Positions 1 through 6,624 of a stretch of 9,109 nucleotides of DNA are shown one piece after another. The notes below the pieces were generated by a model that ran no database searches, was not told the origin of the DNA, and saw only the letters and a list, made by a program, of their open reading frames with translations. Location: positions 1-9,109 of the forward strand of contig JALOAQ010000110.1 in NCBI GenBank assembly GCA_023228725.1, written 5' to 3'. Source of the stretch: Bacteroidales bacterium. Its GTDB lineage: Bacteria > Bacteroidota > Bacteroidia > Bacteroidales > ML635J-15. Position 1 is the first letter of the stretch. Every line of letters starts with the position of its first letter. The position numbers were made by a program, and so were the translations under genes.

Positions 1-1047
1 TAGGGTTGAAATAGATTTGTTTTTTACTTTTGTAAGTTCTTTTTCGCTAAAATCACCATTAGTAATTTTATTAATTTCTGTTTTAATAGCATTTTCTGCA
101 ACTTCATAACTTATAGTGTCAAAAAGTCTGGCATTTATATTTAGCAATCCTGGATCTATGCTCCCTTGAATATATGCGTCAATTTGTGGGAAAAGTTTTT
201 TTTCTTTAATAAGAATTTTGTTAAAAAGCGACGAAGGTCCATTTGCCAATAAATCTGAAATTAAATCTGTTGCATGATAGTCGTCATCTGTTCTTCCACC
301 AGTGTGATACGCCATATATAAAGCATTTGAAGGAACGTCTTTAATTATTTCTTTACTTCTTTTTTCTTTTTGCTTAGGCTCTTGTGGCAAGTTTCGTTTT
401 GGCACATTTCTTTTTGGAATATCGCCAAACCATTTTTCACAAAGTTTTTGAATGTTCTTTAAATTTACATCTCCAGTAATAGATAATATCGCATTATTAG
501 GTGCATAAAATTTATAGAAAAAACTTTTCACATCATCTAAACTTGCATTTGTTATATGGCTTAATTCTTTCCCAATAGTTTGCCATTGATATGGATGTTT
601 TTTATAAGCTAAACTTCTAATTTCAGCAAGAGCATCTCCATAAGGTTGGTTTAAATATCTTTGTTTAAATTCTTCACAAACAACATTTTTTTGAACATCA
701 AGACTATTTTGCGAAAATGCCAAACTCAACATTCTATCCGATTCTAAATAAAAAGCAGTTTCAAGATTTTGTTTAGGAAGAGTTATATAATAATTTGTGT
801 AATCATTATTTGTAAAAGCATTGTTTTCTCCACTTGCCTTTTGTAAAACTTTGTCATAGTTTTTAACATTTATAGAACCTCCAAACATCAAATGTTCAAA
901 CAAGTGAGCAAAACCAGTTTGATTTGGATTTTCATCTTTAGCACCGACATCATATAAAAGATTGAAAGCAACTAAAGGTGTTGTGTCGTCTTTGTGGACT
1001 ATTACTCTTAATCCGTTGTTCAAAGTGAATTTTTCAAATTTTATCAT
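1..1047 (-). CDS. M16 family zinc metalloprotease (insulinase/processing-peptidase type), 3' end cut by window edge
   Basis: 349 codons are present from an ATG at 1047; the frame is still open at position 1, so the C-terminal part of a protein of about 410-440 residues is missing. The inverted zinc motif HxxEH is visible as HLFEH at residues 48-52, inside the strongly family-like context GFAHLFEHLMFGGS. The third zinc ligand is expected in the CEEF segment (E125 or E126). Further family hallmarks are ENNAFTNND (73-82), the LESDRM block (101-106) and YLNQPYGD (131-138). There is no signal peptide; the protein starts MIKFEKFTLNNGLRV, so it is probably cytoplasmic and cleaves peptides or presequence-like substrates. 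That role is family knowledge; the substrate is unknown. It is transcribed divergently from the C25 protease. The start is chosen because the N-terminus aligns with the usual beginning of the M16 domain. Only an A-rich leader, with no clear Shine-Dalgarno, precedes it. Confidence 0.93.
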   Translation of the reverse strand, partial: MIKFEKFTLNNGLRVIVHKDDTTPLVAFNLLYDVGAKDENPNQTGFAHLFEHLMFGGSINVKNYDKVLQKASGENNAFTNNDYTNYYITLPKQNLETAFYLESDRMLSLAFSQNSLDVQKNVVCEEFKQRYLNQPYGDALAEIRSLAYKKHPYQWQTIGKELSHITNASLDDVKSFFYKFYAPNNAILSITGDVNLKNIQKLCEKWFGDIPKRNVPKRNLPQEPKQKEKRSKEIIKDVPSNALYMAYHTGGRTDDDYHATDLISDLLANGPSSLFNKILIKEKKLFPQIDAYIQGSIDPGLLNINARLFDTISYEVAENAIKTEINKITNGDFSEKELTKVKNKSISTL

Positions 1048-1066
1048 GTGCAAAAAATAATATTTT

Positions 1067-1074
1067 CAAATATA
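1067..1074 (-). promoter_or_regulatory. Candidate -7 box for the M16 gene
   Basis: On the minus strand this reads TATATTTG, matching the Bacteroidota -7 consensus TAnnTTTG. It lies about 20 nt upstream of the ATG at 1047 and would give a very short leader. I see no TTG at the expected -33 position, and the region is AT-rich enough for a chance match. Confidence 0.35.
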
Positions 1075-1166
1075 TAACTAATTTTTTTTAAAATTGTTGT
1101 TTTGTCGTTTTTAAATGGGTGTTAGTAAAATAATCAAAAAAAATGGGATATTTTGCAATAATTAGT

Positions 1167-1174
1167 TAACTTTG
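1167..1174 (+). promoter_or_regulatory. Candidate -7 box for the C25 protease gene
   Basis: TAACTTTG fits the Bacteroidota -7 consensus TAnnTTTG. Transcription would begin near 1180, leaving a leader of about 60 nt before the ATG at 1240. No TTG sits at the usual -33 distance, so the call rests on the -7 box and its placement. The rest of the 192-bp divergent gap (1048-1239) shows no obvious RNA structure, operator or small gene. Confidence 0.45.
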
Positions 1175-1239
1175 TGTCATGTGAAATCTGATAAATTGAT
1201 TATGTTATTAATTGTTGTCAAACTTTTAAATTCCATATT

Positions 1240-4200
1240 ATGAAAAAACTTTATTTATTTGTTGTATTGTTTTTGAGTTCATTTCTTTTATATTCTCAAA
1301 AATCTTATGATGCAAGTTTCAATCAGAAATCATCAGATGTTTCTGAAATTACATTTACCGTACAAGATTTTGATTTAAACGAAGTAAACATTGACGGTAA
1401 TATTTTTACAAAAATCGATATGGGTGTAAGCGTATCTTCACAAAAGCAAGGTTGGGCTGAACTACCTTTTATTAGTGCTTCTATTGCATTACCTGCTCAA
1501 AAAGATGTTGATTTGAATATTACTTATACAAATTATGTTGATATTCCATTGGATTATCCACTCTTGCCTTCGAGAGGAGTGATTTATCGTAATCAAGATC
1601 CATCGCAAATTCCTTATGTGATTGCACCAGAGTCTATTATAGATGAATTTTATCCAAGGGAAAATGTTGTCATGGAAGATCCATTTATTTTTAGAGAAGT
1701 AAGAGGAACAACTGTTAGAGTATTCCCTTTTCAATATAATGCCGTTAGTCAAACTTTGAGATTTTATAATAATATTAAAGTTGAATTGGTTGAAAATAAC
1801 AACGAGCCTACAAATCCATTTTTAAAAGAAAGAGCAAGCTATATACGTGAGGTTGAAGAAATTTATAAAGATCTATTTTTGAATTACAATGATCAAACTA
1901 AAGTTTCTGCAGATCTTACTTCTGCCGATTATGGTGATATTTTAGTAATTACTACTTCTGCTTATTCGGCTACCATGGATACTTACATTCAGTGGAAAAA
2001 AGAAATGGGTTATAATGTTTCTAAAACAATTGTAAGTCAAGGAACTAATGTTGCAAATACAATTTCTAGCGCATATAATAATAATCCAAATTTGATGTAT
2101 GTTCAGTTGGCTGGAGACTGGGCAGATATTAAATCGCCAACAATAAGTGCTGGATTTTTTGAACCACCAGCTCCTTGTGATCCATTTATGGGGGCAGTTT
2201 CAGGTAGTGATAATTATATAGATATATCTGTAGGAAGATTTTCTTGTGCAAGCACTAGTGATTTATTAGTGCAAATAAATAAAGCAATTAATTATGAGAA
2301 AAATCCTAATAATGATGCTGGCTGGCGTGAAACTTTTATAGGGGTATCTTCTGATGAAGGTCCTGGAGATGATAATGAATACGACTATACTCATGTTCAA
2401 AGGATTTATACTCAACGTTTACAGCCATTTACATATAATACACACAAGCAAAATTATGATCCAGGAGCTTCGGCTAATACTTTATTTGGACATGTTAATT
2501 CAGGAGCATCAACAATAGCATATTGCGGACATGGTTCAGAAACTTCGTTTGTAAGTACAGGGTTTAGTAATACAAATATTAATAATTTAACAAATGGAGA
2601 TAAACTTCCATTTATTGTTTCTGTGGCTTGTGTTAATGGTGCTTTCCACGAAAGTGCAGACTGCTTTGCAGAAGCTTGGTTACGCAAAGCTAATGGTGGA
2701 GCAGTTGTTACCTTGATGTCAACAATAAATCAACCATGGCAACCACCACAAAGAGGTCAAGATTATTTTTATGATATTTTGATAGGAGGCTTTAATTATG
2801 ATACAGATGGAATTTCGCAAACTACTGGAATAAATACCTCAGAACAACGCACACATTGGGGGTCAATTGTTGTAAATTCTTCTGTTTTAATGTTAAAAGA
2901 AAGTTCTGCTAGTGACGATATAGAAACTATTAAAACTTGGACAACTTTTGGTGATGCTTCATTACAATTAAGAACAAAACAACCCGAAACTCTTACATTA
3001 ACAAATATGGCTCCAGAAGTGGGAGTGCCTTTTACAGGAGTTGCAAAAATCAATGGAACTCCTGCTGAAAATGTGATGATTTGTATTTCGGCAAACGACA
3101 ATTATTACTCAACTTTAACAAATAGTTCAGGACAATATACAATCAATCATAGTCTTGTAGCAGGAGAAGCTTTGTTAGTTGCAACAGCTTTTAATTCTAC
3201 TACAATTTATCAAAATGTACAAGTAATAGATGCTGATCCTTGTTTGGCTGTAAATAATTTGAATGCTTCGAGTACAGGAAATTCAGTAACGCTTACTTGG
3301 TCTGCTCCATCTGAAGGTAATGTTACAGGTTATAAAGTTTATAGAGATGGAAATCTTCAAACAACCTTAACAAATTTAACTTATACTCAAAATAATGTTC
3401 TAACAGGATATTATGAATATTGTGTTGCAGCGGTTTATGAAGGAGTAGAATGTTATGCCCAAGAATGTGCAAATGTTTTTGTTAATGATGGAAGCAGTAC
3501 AGAATGCGAAGCTCCAACAAATTTAATTATTGAAGAACAAAGTGCAACAGTTCATAATTTAACTTGGACAGCACCGGCAGGCTCAAATGTGATTTTTGAT
3601 GATATTGAATCTCATTCAGCTTTTGCAATTAATAGCACTGGCACAGTTCCATGGACTTTTATTGATGGGGACGATCAAACTACATACTCTATTGCCGATT
3701 ATTCTTTTACAAATCAAAGCTCAAAAATGGCGACTATTGTTTTTGACCCGAATTTGGTTTTACATTCTACAAATGGAACTCCATTAACTCAAACCACTGA
3801 TGGCGATGGGTTTACAGCTCATTCCGGCAATCAGTTTTTTGCTTGTTTTAATGCAACAAGTAGTACACAAACTAATGATTGGATTATAAGTCCGGAATTA
3901 AGTTTTGATGAAGATTTTAAATTTGAATTTTATGCTAGAAGTGGACATAAATCAGCTTTCCCAGAGTCGTTTAGAGTAGCTTATTCAACAACAACAAATA
4001 CTCAAACTGCTTTTACTAATGTTTTACAAACTGTAAGTTCAGCTCCTTTTTCTTGGACAAAATATTCTTATAATATTCCTGCAAATGCAAAATATGTTGC
4101 AATAAACTGTAATTCAAATGATAAATATTATTTCTGTGTTGACGATATTTATATTGGAGATGGTTCTGACCCAAGTTCTCCACTTCTTGCTTATAATATT

Positions 4201-5277
4201 TATTGCGATGATATATTAATAGGCACAACAACAAATACAAATTTTGAATATAATGAAGCTACAAGTGGAATGCATGAATATTGCGTTGAAGCAGTTTATG
4301 AAAATTCTTGTGTTTCATCTCAAATTTGTCAAAATTTCGGAAATCTTGTAAATACTTACACAATAACTTCCTCAGCAACTGGGGGAGGAAATATTTCTCC
4401 AAATGGTGAAATTGAAGTTAATGAAGGATCTAATAAGACTTTTACAATTACGCCTAATTCTTGTTACGAAATTTCTGATGTTGTGCTAGATGGAATTTCG
4501 GTCGGAGCTCTTGATACTTATAGTTTTTACGATATAAATTCAAATCATACGATTTTTGCTTCATTTAATCAAATATATTATTCTGTTAATGCAAGTTCAA
4601 GTGAGGGTGGCAGCCTAACGCTTGCGTCTAATGTCGGTTGTGGAGATGATTTAATAATTAACATCTCAATAGATGAGTGTTTTGAATTGAATGAGTTAAA
4701 AATAAATGGAGAAATTCAAACAGTAACAGGTAATAGCTTGATTTATGAAAATGTGCAATCAGATTTAGAAATATTTGCAAGTTTTTCTGCTAAATTAGTT
4801 TTAATTTCTGCAAGTGCAGGTGAGGGAGGAAGCATAAATCCTTCAGGAAATGTTGAAGTAGATTGTGGTGGAAATAAAATTTTCGTAATTTCAGCAAACG
4901 ACGGATATTTTATAAGTGCAGTTTATGTTGATGGTTTTAATCAAGGAAGTCCGGAAAGTTATTTGTTTTCAAATATTACTGAAAATGCTAGCATAGAAGC
5001 TGAATTTGAGTTAATTTCTGATATTTTAGTCGAAAAAAATGATGATAATTTTAAAATTTTTCCCAACCCTTGTGTAGATAAGTTTAATATAGTGCTTCCA
5101 GAAACTGGAATTTACAATACTTGCGAAATATATTCTAATGATGCTAAGTTGATTAGAACTTTTGAAATTAAAGATTTATACAATGAATTTGAAATTTCGC
5201 AATTTTCAAGTGGAACTTATTATGTAAAAATTTATGGAAATGAAAAGATTGAAGTAATTAAGCTAATAAAGTTTTAA
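1240..5277 (+). CDS. Gingipain-like secreted cysteine protease (peptidase family C25) with adhesin modules and T9SS sorting domain
   Basis: This 1345-residue protein resembles gingipains in order and motifs. A Sec signal peptide (about 1-19, probably cleaved before Q20) is followed by a C25 propeptide (about 20-227) and a catalytic domain (about 228-578). The catalytic His is H431 in YCGHGSE and the catalytic Cys is C464 in SVACVNG; their 33-residue spacing equals that of RgpB H211/C244 as I recall it. STINQPW (494-500) and TFGDASL (569-575) are also family blocks. An Ig-like domain (about 583-665), an FN3 domain (667-748), a second FN3 split by a cleaved-adhesin domain (756-1034), three C-terminal repeats (1040-1256) and a T9SS sorting domain (1268-1345) follow. 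It should be secreted as a zymogen and act at the cell surface or outside, degrading proteins and binding ligands. The gene stands alone and ends at a strong terminator. It is intact, with no frameshift. The exact substrate is not readable from sequence. Confidence 0.95.
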   Translation: MKKLYLFVVLFLSSFLLYSQKSYDASFNQKSSDVSEITFTVQDFDLNEVNIDGNIFTKIDMGVSVSSQKQGWAELPFISASIALPAQKDVDLNITYTNYVDIPLDYPLLPSRGVIYRNQDPSQIPYVIAPESIIDEFYPRENVVMEDPFIFREVRGTTVRVFPFQYNAVSQTLRFYNNIKVELVENNNEPTNPFLKERASYIREVEEIYKDLFLNYNDQTKVSADLTSADYGDILVITTSAYSATMDTYIQWKKEMGYNVSKTIVSQGTNVANTISSAYNNNPNLMYVQLAGDWADIKSPTISAGFFEPPAPCDPFMGAVSGSDNYIDISVGRFSCASTSDLLVQINKAINYEKNPNNDAGWRETFIGVSSDEGPGDDNEYDYTHVQRIYTQRLQPFTYNTHKQNYDPGASANTLFGHVNSGASTIAYCGHGSETSFVSTGFSNTNINNLTNGDKLPFIVSVACVNGAFHESADCFAEAWLRKANGGAVVTLMSTINQPWQPPQRGQDYFYDILIGGFNYDTDGISQTTGINTSEQRTHWGSIVVNSSVLMLKESSASDDIETIKTWTTFGDASLQLRTKQPETLTLTNMAPEVGVPFTGVAKINGTPAENVMICISANDNYYSTLTNSSGQYTINHSLVAGEALLVATAFNSTTIYQNVQVIDADPCLAVNNLNASSTGNSVTLTWSAPSEGNVTGYKVYRDGNLQTTLTNLTYTQNNVLTGYYEYCVAAVYEGVECYAQECANVFVNDGSSTECEAPTNLIIEEQSATVHNLTWTAPAGSNVIFDDIESHSAFAINSTGTVPWTFIDGDDQTTYSIADYSFTNQSSKMATIVFDPNLVLHSTNGTPLTQTTDGDGFTAHSGNQFFACFNATSSTQTNDWIISPELSFDEDFKFEFYARSGHKSAFPESFRVAYSTTTNTQTAFTNVLQTVSSAPFSWTKYSYNIPANAKYVAINCNSNDKYYFCVDDIYIGDGSDPSSPLLAYNIYCDDILIGTTTNTNFEYNEATSGMHEYCVEAVYENSCVSSQICQNFGNLVNTYTITSSATGGGNISPNGEIEVNEGSNKTFTITPNSCYEISDVVLDGISVGALDTYSFYDINSNHTIFASFNQIYYSVNASSSEGGSLTLASNVGCGDDLIINISIDECFELNELKINGEIQTVTGNSLIYENVQSDLEIFASFSAKLVLISASAGEGGSINPSGNVEVDCGGNKIFVISANDGYFISAVYVDGFNQGSPESYLFSNITENASIEAEFELISDILVEKNDDNFKIFPNPCVDKFNIVLPETGIYNTCEIYSNDAKLIRTFEIKDLYNEFEISQFSSGTYYVKIYGNEKIEVIKLIKF
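3238..4341 (+). other. FN3 domain plus a second FN3 interrupted by a cleaved-adhesin domain, within the C25 protease
   Basis: Residues 667-748 form one FN3 module, with LTWSAPS and GYKVYRDG followed by YEYCVAAVYE. Residues 756-783 begin a second (NLTWTAPAGSN), but its partner half (YNIYCDDILIG to HEYCVEAVYE) appears only at about 985-1034. Between them, about 784-974, is a jelly-roll-like cleaved-adhesin or choice-of-anchor J domain: FDDIES at the start, WTFIDGDD, then TNDWIISPEL, FEFYARSG and CVDDIYIG at the end. The same interrupted arrangement is found in the haemagglutinin/adhesin regions of gingipains, where these modules bind host proteins or haem. Binding partners here are unknown. Confidence 0.75.
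4357..5007 (+). repeat. Three tandem InlB-B-like (bacterial repeat) protein modules of about 70 residues
   Basis: Residues 1040-1109, 1112-1182 and 1185-1256 repeat a common pattern: a start such as TITSSATGGG, VNASSSEGGS or ISASAGEGGS, then a central hydrophobic strand, a VxxDG- or INGE-like turn, and an ending FASF, FASF or EAEF. The copies are diverged at both protein and DNA level, so this is an old domain array and not a recent tandem DNA duplication. Such modules usually act as spacers or stalks between a catalytic domain and the cell-surface anchor. Cysteine positions differ between the three copies. Confidence 0.75.
5041..5274 (+). other. T9SS type A C-terminal sorting domain of the C25 protease
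   Basis: Residues 1268-1345 carry the signature of a type A sorting domain: FKIFPNPC at 1271-1278 (the F-PNP motif), a central hydrophobic strand with a turn, then SSGTYYVKIYG and a basic end, IKLIKF. In known T9SS substrates this domain directs passage through the outer-membrane translocon and is then removed by the sortase PorU during attachment to A-LPS. The full system is not in this window. Confidence 0.9.
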
Positions 5278-5289
5278 AACTAAACTAAC

Positions 5290-5322
5290 AAAAAAGGCTG
5301 TCCGAAATAGACAGCCTTTTTT
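5290..5322. terminator. Bidirectional Rho-independent terminator
   Basis: A perfect GC-containing stem, GGCTGTC (5296-5302) with GACAGCC (5310-5316), closes a 7-nt loop (CGAAATA). It is flanked by six A on the left and six T on the right, so the hairpin has a U-tract whichever strand is read. It lies between two convergent units, 12 nt after the C25 stop and about 25 nt after the rplI stop, and serves both. Confidence 0.92.
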
Positions 5323-5347
5323 ATATGCTTTGTATTTTTAAGTTATT

Positions 5348-5797
5348 TTATTCTTCTGAAAAAACTTCAAAAGGAACAATCACTTTAATATTTTTGTAAA
5401 TTTTCACATTAGCTTCGTAATTTCCTACTTCTTTAATAGCTCCACCTTTAATGATAATGTTTTTACGGTCTATGCTGAAACCTTCTTTTTCTAAAGCTTC
5501 AGAAATCATGATAGTATTGATTGAGCCAAAAATTTTGCCTGTAGAACTGGTTTTTGTTCCAATTCTTAATGACAATCCATTCATTTTTTCTGCAATAGCT
5601 TCAGCATTTTCACGAAGTTTAGCTTCTTTATGTGCTTTTTGTTTCATATTTTCTGTATGAACTTTTTTAGCAGAACTTGTTGCCATAATAGCAAAACCTT
5701 GGGGTATAAGATAATTTCTAGCGTATCCAGGTTTTACATTAACTATTTCGTCTTTATGACCTAGATTTTCGACATCTTGTTTTAATATAATTTCCAT
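5348..5797 (-). CDS. rplI: 50S ribosomal protein L9
   Basis: The 149-residue product starts MEIILKQDVENLGHKDEI and continues with NVKPGYARNYLIPQG, the classic L9 N-terminal domain that binds 23S rRNA. A long charged connecting helix (about 40-75) and a C-terminal domain ending VPFEVFSEE follow. L9 sits at the base of the L1 stalk and helps keep the reading frame. The start is set at the ATG at 5797: a strong GGAGG (5806-5810) lies 8 nt upstream and the protein then begins exactly as other L9 proteins do. An in-frame TTG at 5812 would add five residues (MEEQK), but it overlaps the Shine-Dalgarno and is unlikely. It is the last gene of the operon, 18 nt after rpsR, and ends just before the shared terminator. 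Confidence 0.97.
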   Translation of the reverse strand: MEIILKQDVENLGHKDEIVNVKPGYARNYLIPQGFAIMATSSAKKVHTENMKQKAHKEAKLRENAEAIAEKMNGLSLRIGTKTSSTGKIFGSINTIMISEALEKEGFSIDRKNIIIKGGAIKEVGNYEANVKIYKNIKVIVPFEVFSEE

Positions 5798-5805
5798 TTT
5801 TTGTT

Positions 5806-5810
5806 CCTCC
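5806..5810 (-). promoter_or_regulatory. Shine-Dalgarno of rplI
   Basis: GGAGG on the minus strand with an 8-nt A-rich spacer to the ATG at 5797. This site decides the rplI start against the upstream in-frame TTG at 5812. A strong Shine-Dalgarno stands out here because most genes in the window lack one. Confidence 0.85.
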
Positions 5811-5815
5811 AATTT

Positions 5816-6085
5816 TTATTTCATCATATCTGTAACGTAAGGTAATAAAGCCAAGTGGCGTGCTCTTTTAACAGATTGAGCAACTTTACGTTGATATTTT
5901 AATGATGTTCCTGTTATACGTCGTGGTAAAATTTTCCCTTGTTCATTTAAAAATCTTTTTAAGAATTGTGGATCTTTATAATCTACATATTTAATACGAT
6001 TTTTTAGAAAACGACAATATTTTTTTCTTTTAACTTCAACTGCTAGAGGAGTTAGGTATCTAATTTCTGATTTGTTTTGTGACAT
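5816..6085 (-). CDS. rpsR: 30S ribosomal protein S18
   Basis: The 89-residue protein has the S18 core: DYKDPQFLKRF (about 35-45), GKILPRRITGT (51-61) and the RARHLALLPY end. S18 pairs with S6 on the platform of the 30S subunit and contacts the mRNA path. The zinc-ribbon cysteines seen in some bacterial S18 proteins are reduced to one (YCRFLK); as I recall, this is normal in Bacteroidota, as is the C-terminus YVTDMMK. The gene begins 2 nt after the rpsF stop codon, so translation is probably coupled, and it is followed by rplI after 18 nt. It has a good ribosome binding site (AGGAG, 8-nt spacer). Confidence 0.97.
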   Translation of the reverse strand: MSQNKSEIRYLTPLAVEVKRKKYCRFLKNRIKYVDYKDPQFLKRFLNEQGKILPRRITGTSLKYQRKVAQSVKRARHLALLPYVTDMMK

Positions 6086-6087
6086 AA

Positions 6088-6462
6088 TTATTTCTCCTTT
6101 TGATTTTGTTCGTTTTTATTTTCTGTAGCTTTGCCACTCATTTTTCTTTTTTTCTCACTATAGGCAACTGCGTGTTTATCCATTTTGAAAGTTAAAAAAC
6201 GCATTATCCTTTCATCACGCCTATATTCTGTTTCAAGTTTGTTGATGAATGCACCTTCGGACTTGAACTCGAACAGGTGATAAAAACCTGTAGATTTTTT
6301 GTTTATTGGGTAAGCAAGCTTTTTCAAGCCCCAATTTTCTTCATGAATTAATTCACCTTTGTTGTCGGTAATAATTCTTCTGAATTTGTCAACCGCTTCC
6401 TTCATCTGTGCTTCAGACAAAACGGGAGTTGCAATGAAAACGGTTTCATACTGATTAATCAT
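6088..6462 (-). CDS. rpsF: 30S ribosomal protein S6
   Basis: The 124-residue product starts MINQYETVFIATPVLSE and contains NWGLKKLAYPINKKSTGFY and RRDERIMRFLTFK, the S6 fold signatures. S6 binds S18 and 16S rRNA on the 30S platform. After the conserved core (about 1-100) comes a Lys/Glu/Asn-rich tail (KKRKMSGKATENKNEQNQKEK), low in complexity and probably disordered; such tails vary between species. It is the first gene of rpsF-rpsR-rplI. No ssb or priB gene lies between rpsF and rpsR, unlike the Firmicutes and Proteobacteria arrangements. The ATG at 6462 gives the normal S6 N-terminus; the leader offers only a weak AAAGA ribosome binding site. Confidence 0.97.
   Translation of the reverse strand: MINQYETVFIATPVLSEAQMKEAVDKFRRIITDNKGELIHEENWGLKKLAYPINKKSTGFYHLFEFKSEGAFINKLETEYRRDERIMRFLTFKMDKHAVAYSEKKRKMSGKATENKNEQNQKEK
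6094..6098 (-). promoter_or_regulatory. Shine-Dalgarno of rpsR
   Basis: AGGAG on the minus strand, 8 nt before the ATG at 6085. It is embedded in the last codons of rpsF, which fits tight co-translation of the S6-S18 partner pair. Confidence 0.8.
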
Positions 6463-6511
6463 AATCTTTTACAATTTTTTTAATTAATAATTATTTAAAA
6501 TTTTCAAGCCA

Positions 6512-6519
6512 CAAAAATA
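6512..6519 (-). promoter_or_regulatory. Candidate -7 box of the rpsF-rpsR-rplI operon
   Basis: The minus strand reads TATTTTTG, matching TAnnTTTG. Transcription would start near 6505, giving a leader of about 43 nt before the ATG at 6462. No good TTG is seen at -33. The leader is almost all A/T and shows no clear S6:S18-binding hairpin with a CCG bulge. Confidence 0.45.
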
Positions 6520-6612
6520 TAACTTTTTATCGAAATATGAAATTATTTTTTAATTTTAATTATTTTACCTAAATAAACTTAATTCTAAAAGTAAAAATTA
6601 CCTGAAAATTAT

Positions 6613-6620
6613 TAGTTTTG
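6613..6620 (+). promoter_or_regulatory. Candidate -7 box of the O-antigen-ligase-like pair
   Basis: TAGTTTTG matches the Bacteroidota -7 consensus TAnnTTTG. The GTG start of the first ligase-like gene begins only 4 nt after it. With the usual spacing, transcription would start at about 6625-6628, which suggests a leaderless or nearly leaderless mRNA. No -33 TTG is seen. The remainder of the 162-bp gap (6463-6624) shows nothing else recognisable. Confidence 0.4.
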
Positions 6621-6624
6621 CTTC

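Noticed and set aside
1489..1752. Minus-strand open frame of 87 codons inside the C25 gene
   Set aside because: It lies fully opposite a well-supported coding region, has a low-complexity Ile/Asn/Trp-rich product and no family motif. The same applies to open frames at 2454-2687, 2796-3101 and 4016-4240 (minus) and 3596-3787 (plus).
5451..5660. Plus-strand open frame of 69 codons opposite rplI
   Set aside because: It is antisense to a clear L9 gene and shows no recognisable protein features.
5798..5812. Upstream TTG start for rplI adding MEEQK
   Set aside because: The TTG overlaps the GGAGG Shine-Dalgarno that serves the ATG at 5797, and L9 proteins begin MEIIL or similar.
5816..6085. S18 with a lone cysteine as a zinc-independent paralogue
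   Set aside because: As I recall, Bacteroidota S18 proteins normally have this YCRF form, so it is not evidence of a special paralogue.
6463..6511. S6:S18-binding autoregulatory RNA in the rpsF leader
   Set aside because: The leader is nearly pure A/T with no CCG-containing hairpin, so I cannot support it.
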